NCBI GenBank assembly: GCA_002293505.1
Contig: DBDI01000003.1
Coordinates: 1 to 64,000 of the forward strand
Direction of reading: 5' to 3'
DNA from: Alistipes sp. UBA936
Lineage (GTDB): Bacteria > Bacteroidota > Bacteroidia > Bacteroidales > Rikenellaceae
DNA length: 64,000 nt
Shown here: positions 51,943-59,328 of the stretch, piece after piece
Layout: each line of letters starts with the position of its first letter
Position numbering within the stretch: the stretch's first letter is position 1
Program-made: the position numbers and the translations under genes
The notes under the pieces: model-generated
What the model saw: only the letters and a program-made list of their open reading frames with translations
The model's database searches: none
Told to the model about the DNA's origin: nothing

Positions 51943-54798
51943 TCAGTGCCGATGACCGCGGTGGCCGCCGGAAGAAGGCATCTGGTAGAGGCTCATATCA
52001 GTGGAGCCGTGTTTACCAAACATACGAAGGTTCCAAACGAACTTAACGCCGAAGTAACGACCAACAGCAGAGTTGATTTCGTTCTGGATATACTGGGCGT
52101 AAGAGCGGCGGCGGAAAGATACGTTCTGGTTGAAGATGTCGCTGACGAACAGAGAAACCTCGCCCAACTGGCTGCGAAAAACTTTCTTACCGACACCGGC
52201 GTTGGCGATGAAGTAGTGCTGGGAGAAGGGCTGCCCGCGAAGAACGTCGTAGGAGTTGTAAGCAGCGTTACCCGAAAGAGTGAAACCACCGGCGAAGACG
52301 AACTTGAACTCGGCGCGAACGCGGTGGCGAAGGTAGTCGCTGTTACTCAGGTCGGAGAAGGTGTTGCGGACGTTGTTGTAAGAGATGCCGTAGCTGAGGC
52401 GGAAGTCGACCTTCTCGGAGATGTTACTACCCAGAGTGAGGCCGGCGCCGGAAGCGAGCGAGCGAGAGAAGTTGTCCTCGTAAGCGGGTGCAGCCATACC
52501 CTCCCTCCAACGACCGATCTGAGAGGGAGTCTCCTGGTACGACACGTCGGCGTTGACGTTGAGGTTCGAGTGGAGGAAGTTAACCGGGAAACCGTAATCA
52601 ACCCCGAAGCGAGTTGACCACTGGCCATCCATATTGACGGGCTCGGTGTAACGCCCGACGGCGTCGAGAGTCTCAACCACGTTACCCTCGGCGTCGGTCA
52701 CCTCAAATCCGGGCGACTCGCTGATCGTGCGGCTGACGATGGCGTTGGTGGTGTATGAAGCCCCGATGTTGAGGGCAAGAGTACGGCCCTTTTCGGTGTT
52801 GGGAATGATCAGGCGGGTGTAGAGCATATTACCGTACGAGGGGCGAAGGTCGGGGTTACCCTTACGGATGTTCTGAACGTTGGAGATGTCGGCCACGTCC
52901 TGCAGGTCGGTGATCTGTGGGTTGCGGGTGCGCGAGTGGAGGAAAACTCGGATCGAGGGCCCATGGTTCCACTGCGAGTTGAGCATCACCGAGTAAGTGA
53001 GGTTCTTGAAGTTGTCCGAAAGCTCCATCGGCACGGGCAACTCGCGCTGGCTGTCGAAGGTTACGTATTGGTAAGCAACGCCGGCCGAAAGGGTGGTCTC
53101 GCCGCGCTGCATACGGTAGCCTGGGCCCATACGGTGGATGACATAGGTGCTGTTGTAGACGCCCGAGAGCTCAGCGTCGGGAGTGGAGTAGTAAGCCTCG
53201 TCCGAGGGGTTCCACAGGTAGGCTTTACGGTCGATGTCGGCCCAGTTGTAATTGACGCTATAATCGAAGTTCAACAAGGAAGCGTTACTGATGGGCTCGG
53301 TGTAGGTCGCGCCGACGTTCACACCCCAGTCGAGGTTCTTCGAGGGAGTGGTTTGGCGGACGTAGATGTGGGAGCCGTCGGCATCGAGCTCCTGACGCTG
53401 CGAGAAGCTCTCGCCCTTACGGTCGTCGGGGTCGTAACCGCTGTTGACGAAGAGCGAAAGAGTGCGGCCCGGTTTACCAAGGCGGACGCGGTAGTTGATG
53501 CTCAAGCCCATCATATAACCCGACTCGTCGCGCTCGCTCCAATTACCAAGGGTGATGTTACTGCTCTGGTCGACGGGGTAGTAGGTCTCGGTACCGACGC
53601 GGTCGGAGCTGTTACCCTGGAAGCGAACGAACGGGCGGATACGAAGCTCGTGGAACGAGTTGGGTTTGAAGTCGATGCGGGCGTTCAAGGCGTGGTTACG
53701 GTTCAGAGAAGTGCGAAGAGTGTTCGAACTGTAATTGAGGTAGCGGGCGTCGTCGGTCTGGAAGTACTCGCGCTCGATGATTCCACGGTTCTCCGAGTCG
53801 GTGATGTTGAACGAGTAGGAGGCATCGATCTTCCACTGGTTGCGTTTACCGAGTTCGTCTATGTAGTTGGCCTGAAAGCGACCAACCTTGGCGATGCCGT
53901 CGTCGTCTCCGGCGCCGAGAATGTCGTCAGTGGTGAAGTGGCGCTCGTTGAGGTTGTTGACCGTTCCGCCGATGGTAATCTTGGCGTCGCCGTGGAAGAT
54001 ACTCACGTTACCGCCGACCATACCCAGGTGGCGGGCTTTGTCGTCGGAGTTCTCGGGCGGCTCGATACCGTAAAGGCCCGACACCTGACCCATAACCCCC
54101 TGGCGCATATTCTCGCGAGTGGTGATGTTTATGGCTTTGTAGCCCTCACCGTCGTCGATACCGGTGAACTCGGCGTTGTCCGAAAGTTTGTCGAACACCT
54201 CGATGGACTTGACAACTTCGGCGGGAAGAGCGGCGATGGCGGCGTTGACATCCTCGCCGAAGAACTCGCGACCGTCTATGAGGACTTTCTTAACAGCCTC
54301 GCCCTGAGCCTCGACGGTGCCGTCCTCGACCTTGATGCCGGGCATCTTCTCAAGAAGGCCGGACACGCTGGCGTCGCCGGCAACCTTGTAAGCGTCGGCG
54401 TTATATATAAGGGTGTCACCACTGACCGATGTGCGAAGGGCAACGGCTTCCTTGACGATGGTGGCGATCTGGATACCCTGACGAAGAAAAAGAGTGTCGA
54501 GGGTAGCGCGACCGGAACCGATCTCGGTTTGCAGGGTCTCGGGTTCGTAACCGATGAGCGATGCGGTAATGGAGTAATGGCCGGGAGTGAGGCCGGTGTA
54601 GAAAGTACCGCCCGCGCCGGTCACAATGTGAGTAACGGCGGTCGAGTCGGCCTCGGGAGAGATCGCAACGATGGCGCCGATGATACTGGAACGAGTCTCG
54701 GCATCGGCAACAACGCCGGAAACGGTTGAACGTCTTTGAGCGTGGGCGGCAGACAGAGTGGCGAGAACGAGCAGGGCGGAGAGTATGATCCTTTTCAT
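51943..54798 (-). CDS. Outer-membrane beta-barrel protein (TonB-receptor-like) with carboxypeptidase-regulatory domain
   Basis: 951 residues from ATG 54798. Signal peptide MKRIILSALLVLATLSAAHAQ, an N-terminal CarboxypepD_reg-like domain (TVSGVVADAETRSSIIGAIVAI), a plug-like domain (ISGLLEKMPGIKVEDGTVEAQGEAVKKV type; ASVSGLLEKMPGIKVEDG seen) with VLIDGREFFGEDVNAAIAALPAE, and a long beta-barrel ending LRMFGKHGSTDMSLYQMPSSG. This is the OMP_b-brl_3 type, often involved in uptake of peptides, metals or small polymers; no SusD partner is present. It lies downstream of a LytTR/LytS pair with a candidate regulator box in front of its promoter. Confidence 0.88.
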   Translation of the reverse strand: MKRIILSALLVLATLSAAHAQRRSTVSGVVADAETRSSIIGAIVAISPEADSTAVTHIVTGAGGTFYTGLTPGHYSITASLIGYEPETLQTEIGSGRATLDTLFLRQGIQIATIVKEAVALRTSVSGDTLIYNADAYKVAGDASVSGLLEKMPGIKVEDGTVEAQGEAVKKVLIDGREFFGEDVNAAIAALPAEVVKSIEVFDKLSDNAEFTGIDDGEGYKAINITTRENMRQGVMGQVSGLYGIEPPENSDDKARHLGMVGGNVSIFHGDAKITIGGTVNNLNERHFTTDDILGAGDDDGIAKVGRFQANYIDELGKRNQWKIDASYSFNITDSENRGIIEREYFQTDDARYLNYSSNTLRTSLNRNHALNARIDFKPNSFHELRIRPFVRFQGNSSDRVGTETYYPVDQSSNITLGNWSERDESGYMMGLSINYRVRLGKPGRTLSLFVNSGYDPDDRKGESFSQRQELDADGSHIYVRQTTPSKNLDWGVNVGATYTEPISNASLLNFDYSVNYNWADIDRKAYLWNPSDEAYYSTPDAELSGVYNSTYVIHRMGPGYRMQRGETTLSAGVAYQYVTFDSQRELPVPMELSDNFKNLTYSVMLNSQWNHGPSIRVFLHSRTRNPQITDLQDVADISNVQNIRKGNPDLRPSYGNMLYTRLIIPNTEKGRTLALNIGASYTTNAIVSRTISESPGFEVTDAEGNVVETLDAVGRYTEPVNMDGQWSTRFGVDYGFPVNFLHSNLNVNADVSYQETPSQIGRWREGMAAPAYEDNFSRSLASGAGLTLGSNISEKVDFRLSYGISYNNVRNTFSDLSNSDYLRHRVRAEFKFVFAGGFTLSGNAAYNSYDVLRGQPFSQHYFIANAGVGKKVFRSQLGEVSLFVSDIFNQNVSFRRRSYAQYIQNEINSAVGRYFGVKFVWNLRMFGKHGSTDMSLYQMPSSGGHRGHRH

Positions 54799-54820
54799 AA
54801 AATACTTAAGGTTTGAGCCA

Positions 54821-54828
54821 CAAAGGTA
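54821..54828 (-). promoter_or_regulatory. Promoter -7 element of the outer-membrane receptor gene
   Basis: TACCTTTG; no TTTG at the -33 position (54849-54852 reads GGGT on the minus strand), which fits activator dependence. Confidence 0.6.
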
Positions 54829-54854
54829 CTCAAACGACTGCGGAAGGCACCCGG

Positions 54855-54884
54855 CAAGACGGCGAATCGCCAAAAACGGACGGT
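54855..54884 (-). promoter_or_regulatory. Candidate LytTR-type binding site (direct repeats, 21-nt period)
   Basis: Minus strand ACCGTCCGT (54884-54876) and GCCGTCTTG (54863-54855), sharing CCGTC at exactly 21 nt, the spacing of LytTR box pairs (9-bp repeats, 12-bp gap). The inner repeat abuts the expected -33 position of the receptor promoter. Confidence 0.5.
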
Positions 54885-54893
54885 GAGCGGGGA

Positions 54894-55628
54894 TTAGTAT
54901 TCGGTGAACCAACGGCGAAACTCGGGCACGCGATCCTTACTGACAACGATACGCTCGGGAGTCTTGACCTTGAGGTTCAAAGACAAACGGCTGCCGAACC
55001 AAACGCTGATGTCGGCAATGACCCGGCGAGAGACGATGAACTGGCGATTGGCCCGCCAAAAATCGCGCTCGGGAAGAATTTTTAACAACTTGTCCAAACT
55101 ACGATCCATAGGGAACGACTCGCCCGAGAAGTCGAAAGCACGGACGCGTTCGCCCGATGTGTGGAAGAAAGCAATGTCCTCGACCCGCAGAGGGATGATC
55201 TTGTCGCGAACGGGAACAAGGAACGTCTTCTGCAACTCGGCAACCTTATGGTGGTGCTCGGCGAGTTCCGAACCGGACAGGCGATGCAACTTCTCGACAG
55301 CCCGCCGAACCTCGGCCTCTTTGATGGGCTTGAGAAGGTAGTCGATACTGTTGACCCGAAAAGCCTCAAGAGCATATTGGTCGTAAGCGGTGGTGAAGAT
55401 TATCGGGCAGGTGACGGCCACGCTGTCGAAGATACGGAACGACTCGCCGTCGGCCAGGTGGATGTCGACGAACAAAAGGTCGGGCGAAGGGTGGGCCGAG
55501 AACCACTCGACGCTCTCGGAGACACTTTCGAGCGTGGCAACGATCTGAGCCTCGGGCAACACTTTACGGATGATTGCAGCAAGGTTGCGGGCGGCGGCGG
55601 TCTCGTCCTCTATGATAACGATTTTCAT
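54894..55628 (-). CDS. LytTR-family response regulator
   Basis: 244 residues. Receiver domain with acidic pocket (IIEDE), phospho-acceptor Asp55 (LLFVDIHLADG) and the conserved Lys in LLKPIKE; then a LytTR DNA-binding domain (PVRDKIIPLRVEDIAFFHTSGERVRAFDFSG, RDFWRANRQFIVSRRVI). Overlaps the kinase stop by ATGA. Likely target is the downstream receptor gene, given the direct repeats 54855-54884. Confidence 0.95.
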   Translation of the reverse strand: MKIVIIEDETAAARNLAAIIRKVLPEAQIVATLESVSESVEWFSAHPSPDLLFVDIHLADGESFRIFDSVAVTCPIIFTTAYDQYALEAFRVNSIDYLLKPIKEAEVRRAVEKLHRLSGSELAEHHHKVAELQKTFLVPVRDKIIPLRVEDIAFFHTSGERVRAFDFSGESFPMDRSLDKLLKILPERDFWRANRQFIVSRRVIADISVWFGSRLSLNLKVKTPERIVVSKDRVPEFRRWFTEY

Positions 55629-56920
55629 TTAATGAAGGGCAATTTCACGGTGAACATTCCGCCGTCGGTGGAGACCTCGATGCCGCGTCCGGTGAGCAAC
55701 TGCCAACGGTGAGAAAGGTTTTCGAGGCCGATACCGGTGCCGTGCTCGGGCGAAAGTTTCGGGTTGACGGGATTGGAAACAACGACGAAGTCACCGGAGG
55801 TGCGGATCGAGATGTGAAGAGGTTTGGAGCGAGTGATTGAGTTATGTTTGACGGCGTTCTCGATCAGAGGCTGGATAGAGAAGGTGGGCAACATCCAGGC
55901 CAACTTCTCGGGCTCGACGTCGATGTCGATAAACAGTTTCTCGTCGTAACGAACCTCCAACAGGTATTTGTAAGCCCCGACGAACTCCAACTCCTGCCCG
56001 AGTGTGGTAGTTGTGGTGGGCTCACTGTGGATGGCGTAACGGAATGTGTCGGCAAGGCGGTCGATGTATGTGAGCGCGTCATCGGTCTTACCCTCACGAA
56101 CGAGCGACGAGAGGGAGTTGAGAGAATTGAACAGAAAGTGGGGGTTGATCTGGTTAACGAGGGTGATGTAACGCAGCCGCTCGTTCTCCAACAGGATGTC
56201 CTCCTTTTGGTAGATCAACTGGTAAGTACGGCCGTACAGAAGCGCGAACACCAACACGAACGAAAACTTCATTATGTCGAGCTGGAAGACGTTCGGAAGG
56301 TTCATTGCGGTGATGACCAATTCGCCCGATCGAGGCCGCATAACGGGCAGGCACAACCACAGAATGACGGCGATGACGACAGCGTAAGCAGCGCGTGTGA
56401 GGTAGAACCGCATAGACGTTCGGCGAGAAGCCCCGGCAGTCATAACAGTCAACAGGATAAAAGCGTACAGAAGGTAGTAAGCCAATTGGAGCGACATCAC
56501 CCCGTGATCGCTGGGCCGGTCGTACAGCTCGCCGTAATCGAACGGAACTCCGTCGATCTCCTCCACGCGCCACATCTGGTGGTTAGCCCCGGGAACCCGA
56601 GGGTCGCGAGCAATGACCTTCATTTGAGAACCGTCCTGCAGGGAGAAGCGGCGGATCAGGCGCCCGATAACGTAGATACTGTCGGTGTGGGCGTCGGGAA
56701 AGTCGTCACATATAATATAACCGTAACCGTCAGGCGAGATGTGCAGGATGCCGGTGTGGGAAGTGTCCTTACCCTCGGGCAACCAACCGGGAGCAGCCCC
56801 GAAGTCGCGACGCTCCTGCTCGCGAATCGCCAACAAGTACGAAAAGTTGACCACGAGGCAGATAACCACCGCCAGAAGCGCATTAATGATCAGCGTGTTG
56901 TATTTTCTTGGCAGCGCCAT
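55625..56920 (-). CDS. LytS-type sensor histidine kinase
   Basis: 431 residues from ATG 56920, five nt after the -7 element. One N-terminal membrane segment (TLIINALLAVVICLVVNFSYLLAI), a periplasmic sensor region (residues about 35-145), further membrane segments (LQLAYYLLYAFILLTVM, AAYAVVIAVILWLCL, FSFVLVFALLYG), then the His_kinase domain with phospho-acceptor His at about 261 (QINPHFLFNSLNSLSSLV) and an ATPase with FSIQPLIENAVKHN and GTGIGLENL. Cognate to the LytTR regulator that follows. Confidence 0.94.
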   Translation of the reverse strand: MALPRKYNTLIINALLAVVICLVVNFSYLLAIREQERRDFGAAPGWLPEGKDTSHTGILHISPDGYGYIICDDFPDAHTDSIYVIGRLIRRFSLQDGSQMKVIARDPRVPGANHQMWRVEEIDGVPFDYGELYDRPSDHGVMSLQLAYYLLYAFILLTVMTAGASRRTSMRFYLTRAAYAVVIAVILWLCLPVMRPRSGELVITAMNLPNVFQLDIMKFSFVLVFALLYGRTYQLIYQKEDILLENERLRYITLVNQINPHFLFNSLNSLSSLVREGKTDDALTYIDRLADTFRYAIHSEPTTTTTLGQELEFVGAYKYLLEVRYDEKLFIDIDVEPEKLAWMLPTFSIQPLIENAVKHNSITRSKPLHISIRTSGDFVVVSNPVNPKLSPEHGTGIGLENLSHRWQLLTGRGIEVSTDGGMFTVKLPFIK

Positions 56921-56925
56921 CACCA

Positions 56926-56933
56926 CAAAGATA
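56926..56933 (-). promoter_or_regulatory. Promoter -7 element of the LytS-LytTR unit
   Basis: TATCTTTG; five nt before the kinase ATG. Confidence 0.6.
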
Positions 56934-56976
56934 AATATTTTTTGTAAATTCGCGAAAACTTCTGATCCGAAATGCT

Positions 56977-57927
56977 ATGTTTCTGAAACCGTTTAGTGTG
57001 TTGGCTGCGGCGCTGTTTGTTGTCTGTCTGTTGACTGTGGGCTGCACCAAGCCGAGTGTCGTACCCGAAAAATCCGAACCCGAGAACAAAGAAGTGAGAG
57101 TCAGCGGAGTGACGCTCGACCGAAGCGTGTTGAACTTGAAGGTCGGGCAGCGAACAGTGCTTGCTCCGGGAGTCTTGCCACAGAATGCAACCGACAAGGA
57201 TGTGGCTTGGGGGACGGGCGATGAGGCGGTGGCGGTGGTTTCGACGACGGGAGAGGTGAGCGCGGTGGGTGCAGGCGAAACAGTGATAGAAGTCATAACC
57301 GAAGATGGCTCACACAAGGCTACGTGTCGGGTCGTTGTCGAGGAGGGGCCGGGCGATGGAGAAGGTCCAGGTGATGGAGACGGCGACGGTGACGGCGGGG
57401 GGCCGGGTGATGGAGAAGGCCCAGGTGATGGAGACGGGGACGGTGACGGCAAGGGAGATAATCCGGGAGATGGTGATGGTGATGGTGATGGTGATGGTGA
57501 TGGTGATGGTGATGGTGATGGTGATGGTGATGGTGATGGTGATGGGCCGACCGACCCGAAAGACCCGGAGCTGCCGACCGCGGGAACGATTGGCGGACTG
57601 AGATGGGAGTTCGAAGAGGCGACGGGAGTGCTGATGCTCAGGGGAGAGGGAGCGCTACCAGATTATACGGCGGCGGCGCCTGCACCGTGGGCAGGGCACG
57701 AAGGCGCGCTTGTAGGGCTGGTTGTGGGCGAGGGAGTGACGCGGATCGGTGCGGGAGCGTTTGCAGGATTTGAGCAGCTGGTGGATGTGTGGGTCGAGGC
57801 GACGGTGCCACCCGAACTGGGCGAGGGAAATTTCGATGCCTGGGGTGACACGCTGCATCTGCCGGAGGGCGCGCTGGAAGCGTATCTATTCACCCCGTGG
57901 TGGAACGCGTTTAGCAACAGATACTAA
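56977..57927 (+). CDS. Ig-like/LRR lipoprotein with Asp-Gly repeat linker
   Basis: 316 residues. Lipoprotein signal (LAAALFVVCLLTVGC), a bacterial Ig-like domain (residues about 40-125: GVTLDRSVLNLKVGQRTVLAPGVLP, GEVSAVGAGETVIEVI), an Asp-Gly/Glu-Gly/Pro linker of about 60 residues, and a C-terminal leucine-rich (BspA-like) module (GVTRIGAGAFAGFEQLVDVWV, LHLPEGALEAYLFTPWWNAF). The linker is encoded by imperfect 50-nt repeats (57347-57450) and then 12 perfect GATGGT units. Asp-Gly runs may bind calcium. Surface adhesion is a plausible role. Confidence 0.82.
   Translation: MFLKPFSVLAAALFVVCLLTVGCTKPSVVPEKSEPENKEVRVSGVTLDRSVLNLKVGQRTVLAPGVLPQNATDKDVAWGTGDEAVAVVSTTGEVSAVGAGETVIEVITEDGSHKATCRVVVEEGPGDGEGPGDGDGDGDGGGPGDGEGPGDGDGDGDGKGDNPGDGDGDGDGDGDGDGDGDGDGDGDGDGPTDPKDPELPTAGTIGGLRWEFEEATGVLMLRGEGALPDYTAAAPAPWAGHEGALVGLVVGEGVTRIGAGAFAGFEQLVDVWVEATVPPELGEGNFDAWGDTLHLPEGALEAYLFTPWWNAFSNRY
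57469..57540 (+). repeat. Hexanucleotide repeat (GATGGT)12 in a lipoprotein gene
   Basis: Twelve perfect GATGGT units, each encoding Asp-Gly, followed by a degenerate GATGGG. Unit gain or loss changes the linker by two residues without a frameshift. Confidence 0.95.
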
Positions 57928-57956
57928 AAAAACCTCCCCGGCGTGGGGAGGTTTTA
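57927..57956. terminator. Bidirectional terminator between Ig/LRR lipoprotein and rpsU
   Basis: AAAAAACCTCCCC, five-nt loop, GGGGAGGTTTT; T runs on both sides. Confidence 0.85.
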
Positions 57957-57961
57957 CAATG

Positions 57962-58156
57962 TTATTCTTCTTCTTCGCGGTGCATCGCTTCGACGTAGAC
58001 GGCGTGCTGCATAGCTTTGCGCTTGTCGACCGATGGCTTGGAGAAATACTGGCGGCGGCGAAGTTCTTTGAGTACACCGGTGCGCTCGTATTTGCGTTTG
58101 AATTTCTTGAGAGCGCGTTCGATGTTGTCGCCCTCTTTGATAGGCATAATTATCAT
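57962..58156 (-). CDS. rpsU: 30S ribosomal protein S21
   Basis: 64 residues, MIIMPIKEGDNIERALKKFKR. The family signature RALKKFKRKYERTGVLKELRRRQYFSKPSVDKR is complete. Small basic protein of the 30S subunit. Followed by a strong terminator. Confidence 0.95.
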   Translation of the reverse strand: MIIMPIKEGDNIERALKKFKRKYERTGVLKELRRRQYFSKPSVDKRKAMQHAVYVEAMHREEEE

Positions 58157-58173
58157 TGTTGCAGTGTGTTTAG

Positions 58174-59154
58174 TTAGTTAAAAATAAGGTAGGGTCGGAG
58201 CCTCGAGAGCTCTCGTGCGGTAAAAATATCGTCTTCTATAAGTTCCTCAGCTGTACGCCAACCTCCCTTCAATTGCCTTTGTTTAAGCAGTTTACGCAAT
58301 GCCTCGGGCCGAATATATGGATGAGCCGCGAGGACATTTGCGGGTGCAAAGTTAATCGCAATTTTCTGAATTGCAAGCGTGTCGACGAAAATTTGATTCA
58401 AGATGCGTTCGTAATTCTGCTCGGTCATCCCGCGGATCTCGGCTAGTTGCAGGGGACTGGCAAATCCGCCGAGGCGCGTGCGATAGGCAATGATACGACC
58501 GGCGGTTAGGGCACCGATGCCGCTGACCGAGACGAGAGCGGCCGAGTCGGCGGAATTCAACTCGACAAGGGCACGGGCTGGTGAACCCGTCAGTCTGCCG
58601 CCCTCCCACTCCCCTGCGGCGGGCTGAAAGTTGCGTTCGCTCGTTTCGCCCTTCGCTGGCGGCGGATTTTGTCTCGGCGCGGTGGGCTCTTGTTGCGCGA
58701 AGGGCTTCAGTCGGAACCGCTCACCTATTATAATATAGGGCCGCAGGCGGACGTACATCGCTTCGGAGACCTGGTAACAAGCCGCGAAATCCTCGGGAAT
58801 CTGGAAAACCTTACCGCGCTCGCGGTATTTGACGATGCCGAGAGCCTCGCCGCGGGTGAAGCCGAGGCGCATCAAATCGTGGAACTCAACAGTATTTGGG
58901 TCGAAAGAAAAAAGTTGTGGCGCCGAGGAGGCGGGTTCTTCGGTGGGCGCAACATCCCTCGGGCTTACGTCATCGCTCGGAACGGCGGGGGGAGGTTGTT
59001 GGCGAGAAATTGCCGACTCTTGATCTTGGGGAATAGAAACAGTGATTCCGCCTTTTGCGGACGGTCGGGCGATCTCCCAAGCCAACCACGAGGCGACAGC
59101 CAACAGAGGCAACAACCACAACAAGGCACGAATCTCGGTTCGCGGAGGAGCCAT
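58174..59154 (-). CDS. Helix-hairpin-helix protein
   Basis: 326 residues. N-terminal membrane segment (ALLWLLPLLAVASWLAWEI), a Pro/Ser/Glu-rich linker, and three HhH-like modules: FDPNTVEFHDLMRLGFTRGEALGIVKYRE, ELNSADSAALVSVSGIGALTAGRIIAYR with a classical GIGALTAGRI hairpin, and ANVLAAHPYIRPEALRKLLKQR. Resembles the ComEA-type and Bacteroidota HhH proteins of unknown role; DNA binding is likely. It is downstream of the 6S-like RNA and upstream of rpsU, 17 nt away. Confidence 0.82.
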   Translation of the reverse strand: MAPPRTEIRALLWLLPLLAVASWLAWEIARPSAKGGITVSIPQDQESAISRQQPPPAVPSDDVSPRDVAPTEEPASSAPQLFSFDPNTVEFHDLMRLGFTRGEALGIVKYRERGKVFQIPEDFAACYQVSEAMYVRLRPYIIIGERFRLKPFAQQEPTAPRQNPPPAKGETSERNFQPAAGEWEGGRLTGSPARALVELNSADSAALVSVSGIGALTAGRIIAYRTRLGGFASPLQLAEIRGMTEQNYERILNQIFVDTLAIQKIAINFAPANVLAAHPYIRPEALRKLLKQRQLKGGWRTAEELIEDDIFTARELSRLRPYLIFN

Positions 59155-59176
59155 AGAGGACGAAGTTTTTGTTTAT

Positions 59177-59316
59177 AAAAAAGACCCCCGGCTGCTAAGC
59201 ATCTCACATCATAGCACACAGAATAGCTAAAAAGCACCCTTACCGAGGGCCTAACCTCAGTTTGAGTACTTCTTAGCTAATCAAATTTGATGCTATAACA
59301 AGCGTGAGATGCTTGG
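59177..59316 (-). ncRNA. ssrS: Candidate 6S RNA
   Basis: About 140 nt on the minus strand, preceded by a TATCTTTG promoter element (59327-59320) and ended by GGGGGTC then T6. It folds into one long rod: GTGAGATGCTT (59304-59314) with AAGCATCTCAC (59197-59207), 59291-59298 with 59209-59216, 59273-59279 with 59224-59230, 59264-59271 with 59232-59239, and the apical hairpin 59255-59261 with 59242-59249. A central bubble of 10 nt against 7 nt lies between the second and third stems. The shape matches 6S RNA, which holds the housekeeping RNA polymerase in stationary phase. The identity rests on structure; I could not run a covariance model. Confidence 0.6.
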
Positions 59317-59319
59317 GTG

Positions 59320-59327
59320 CAAAGATA
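59320..59327 (-). promoter_or_regulatory. Promoter -7 element of the 6S-like RNA
   Basis: TATCTTTG two nt from the mqnL stop codon; the RNA start is expected near 59316. Confidence 0.6.
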
Positions 59328-59328
59328 G

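Noticed and set aside
52936..54729. Open frame of 597 codons opposite the outer-membrane receptor gene
   Set aside because: Antisense shadow; the minus-strand gene has signal peptide, plug and barrel.
57400..57545. GATGGT repeat as a possible CRISPR-like or mobile array
   Set aside because: No spacers; a simple in-frame microsatellite inside a coding sequence.
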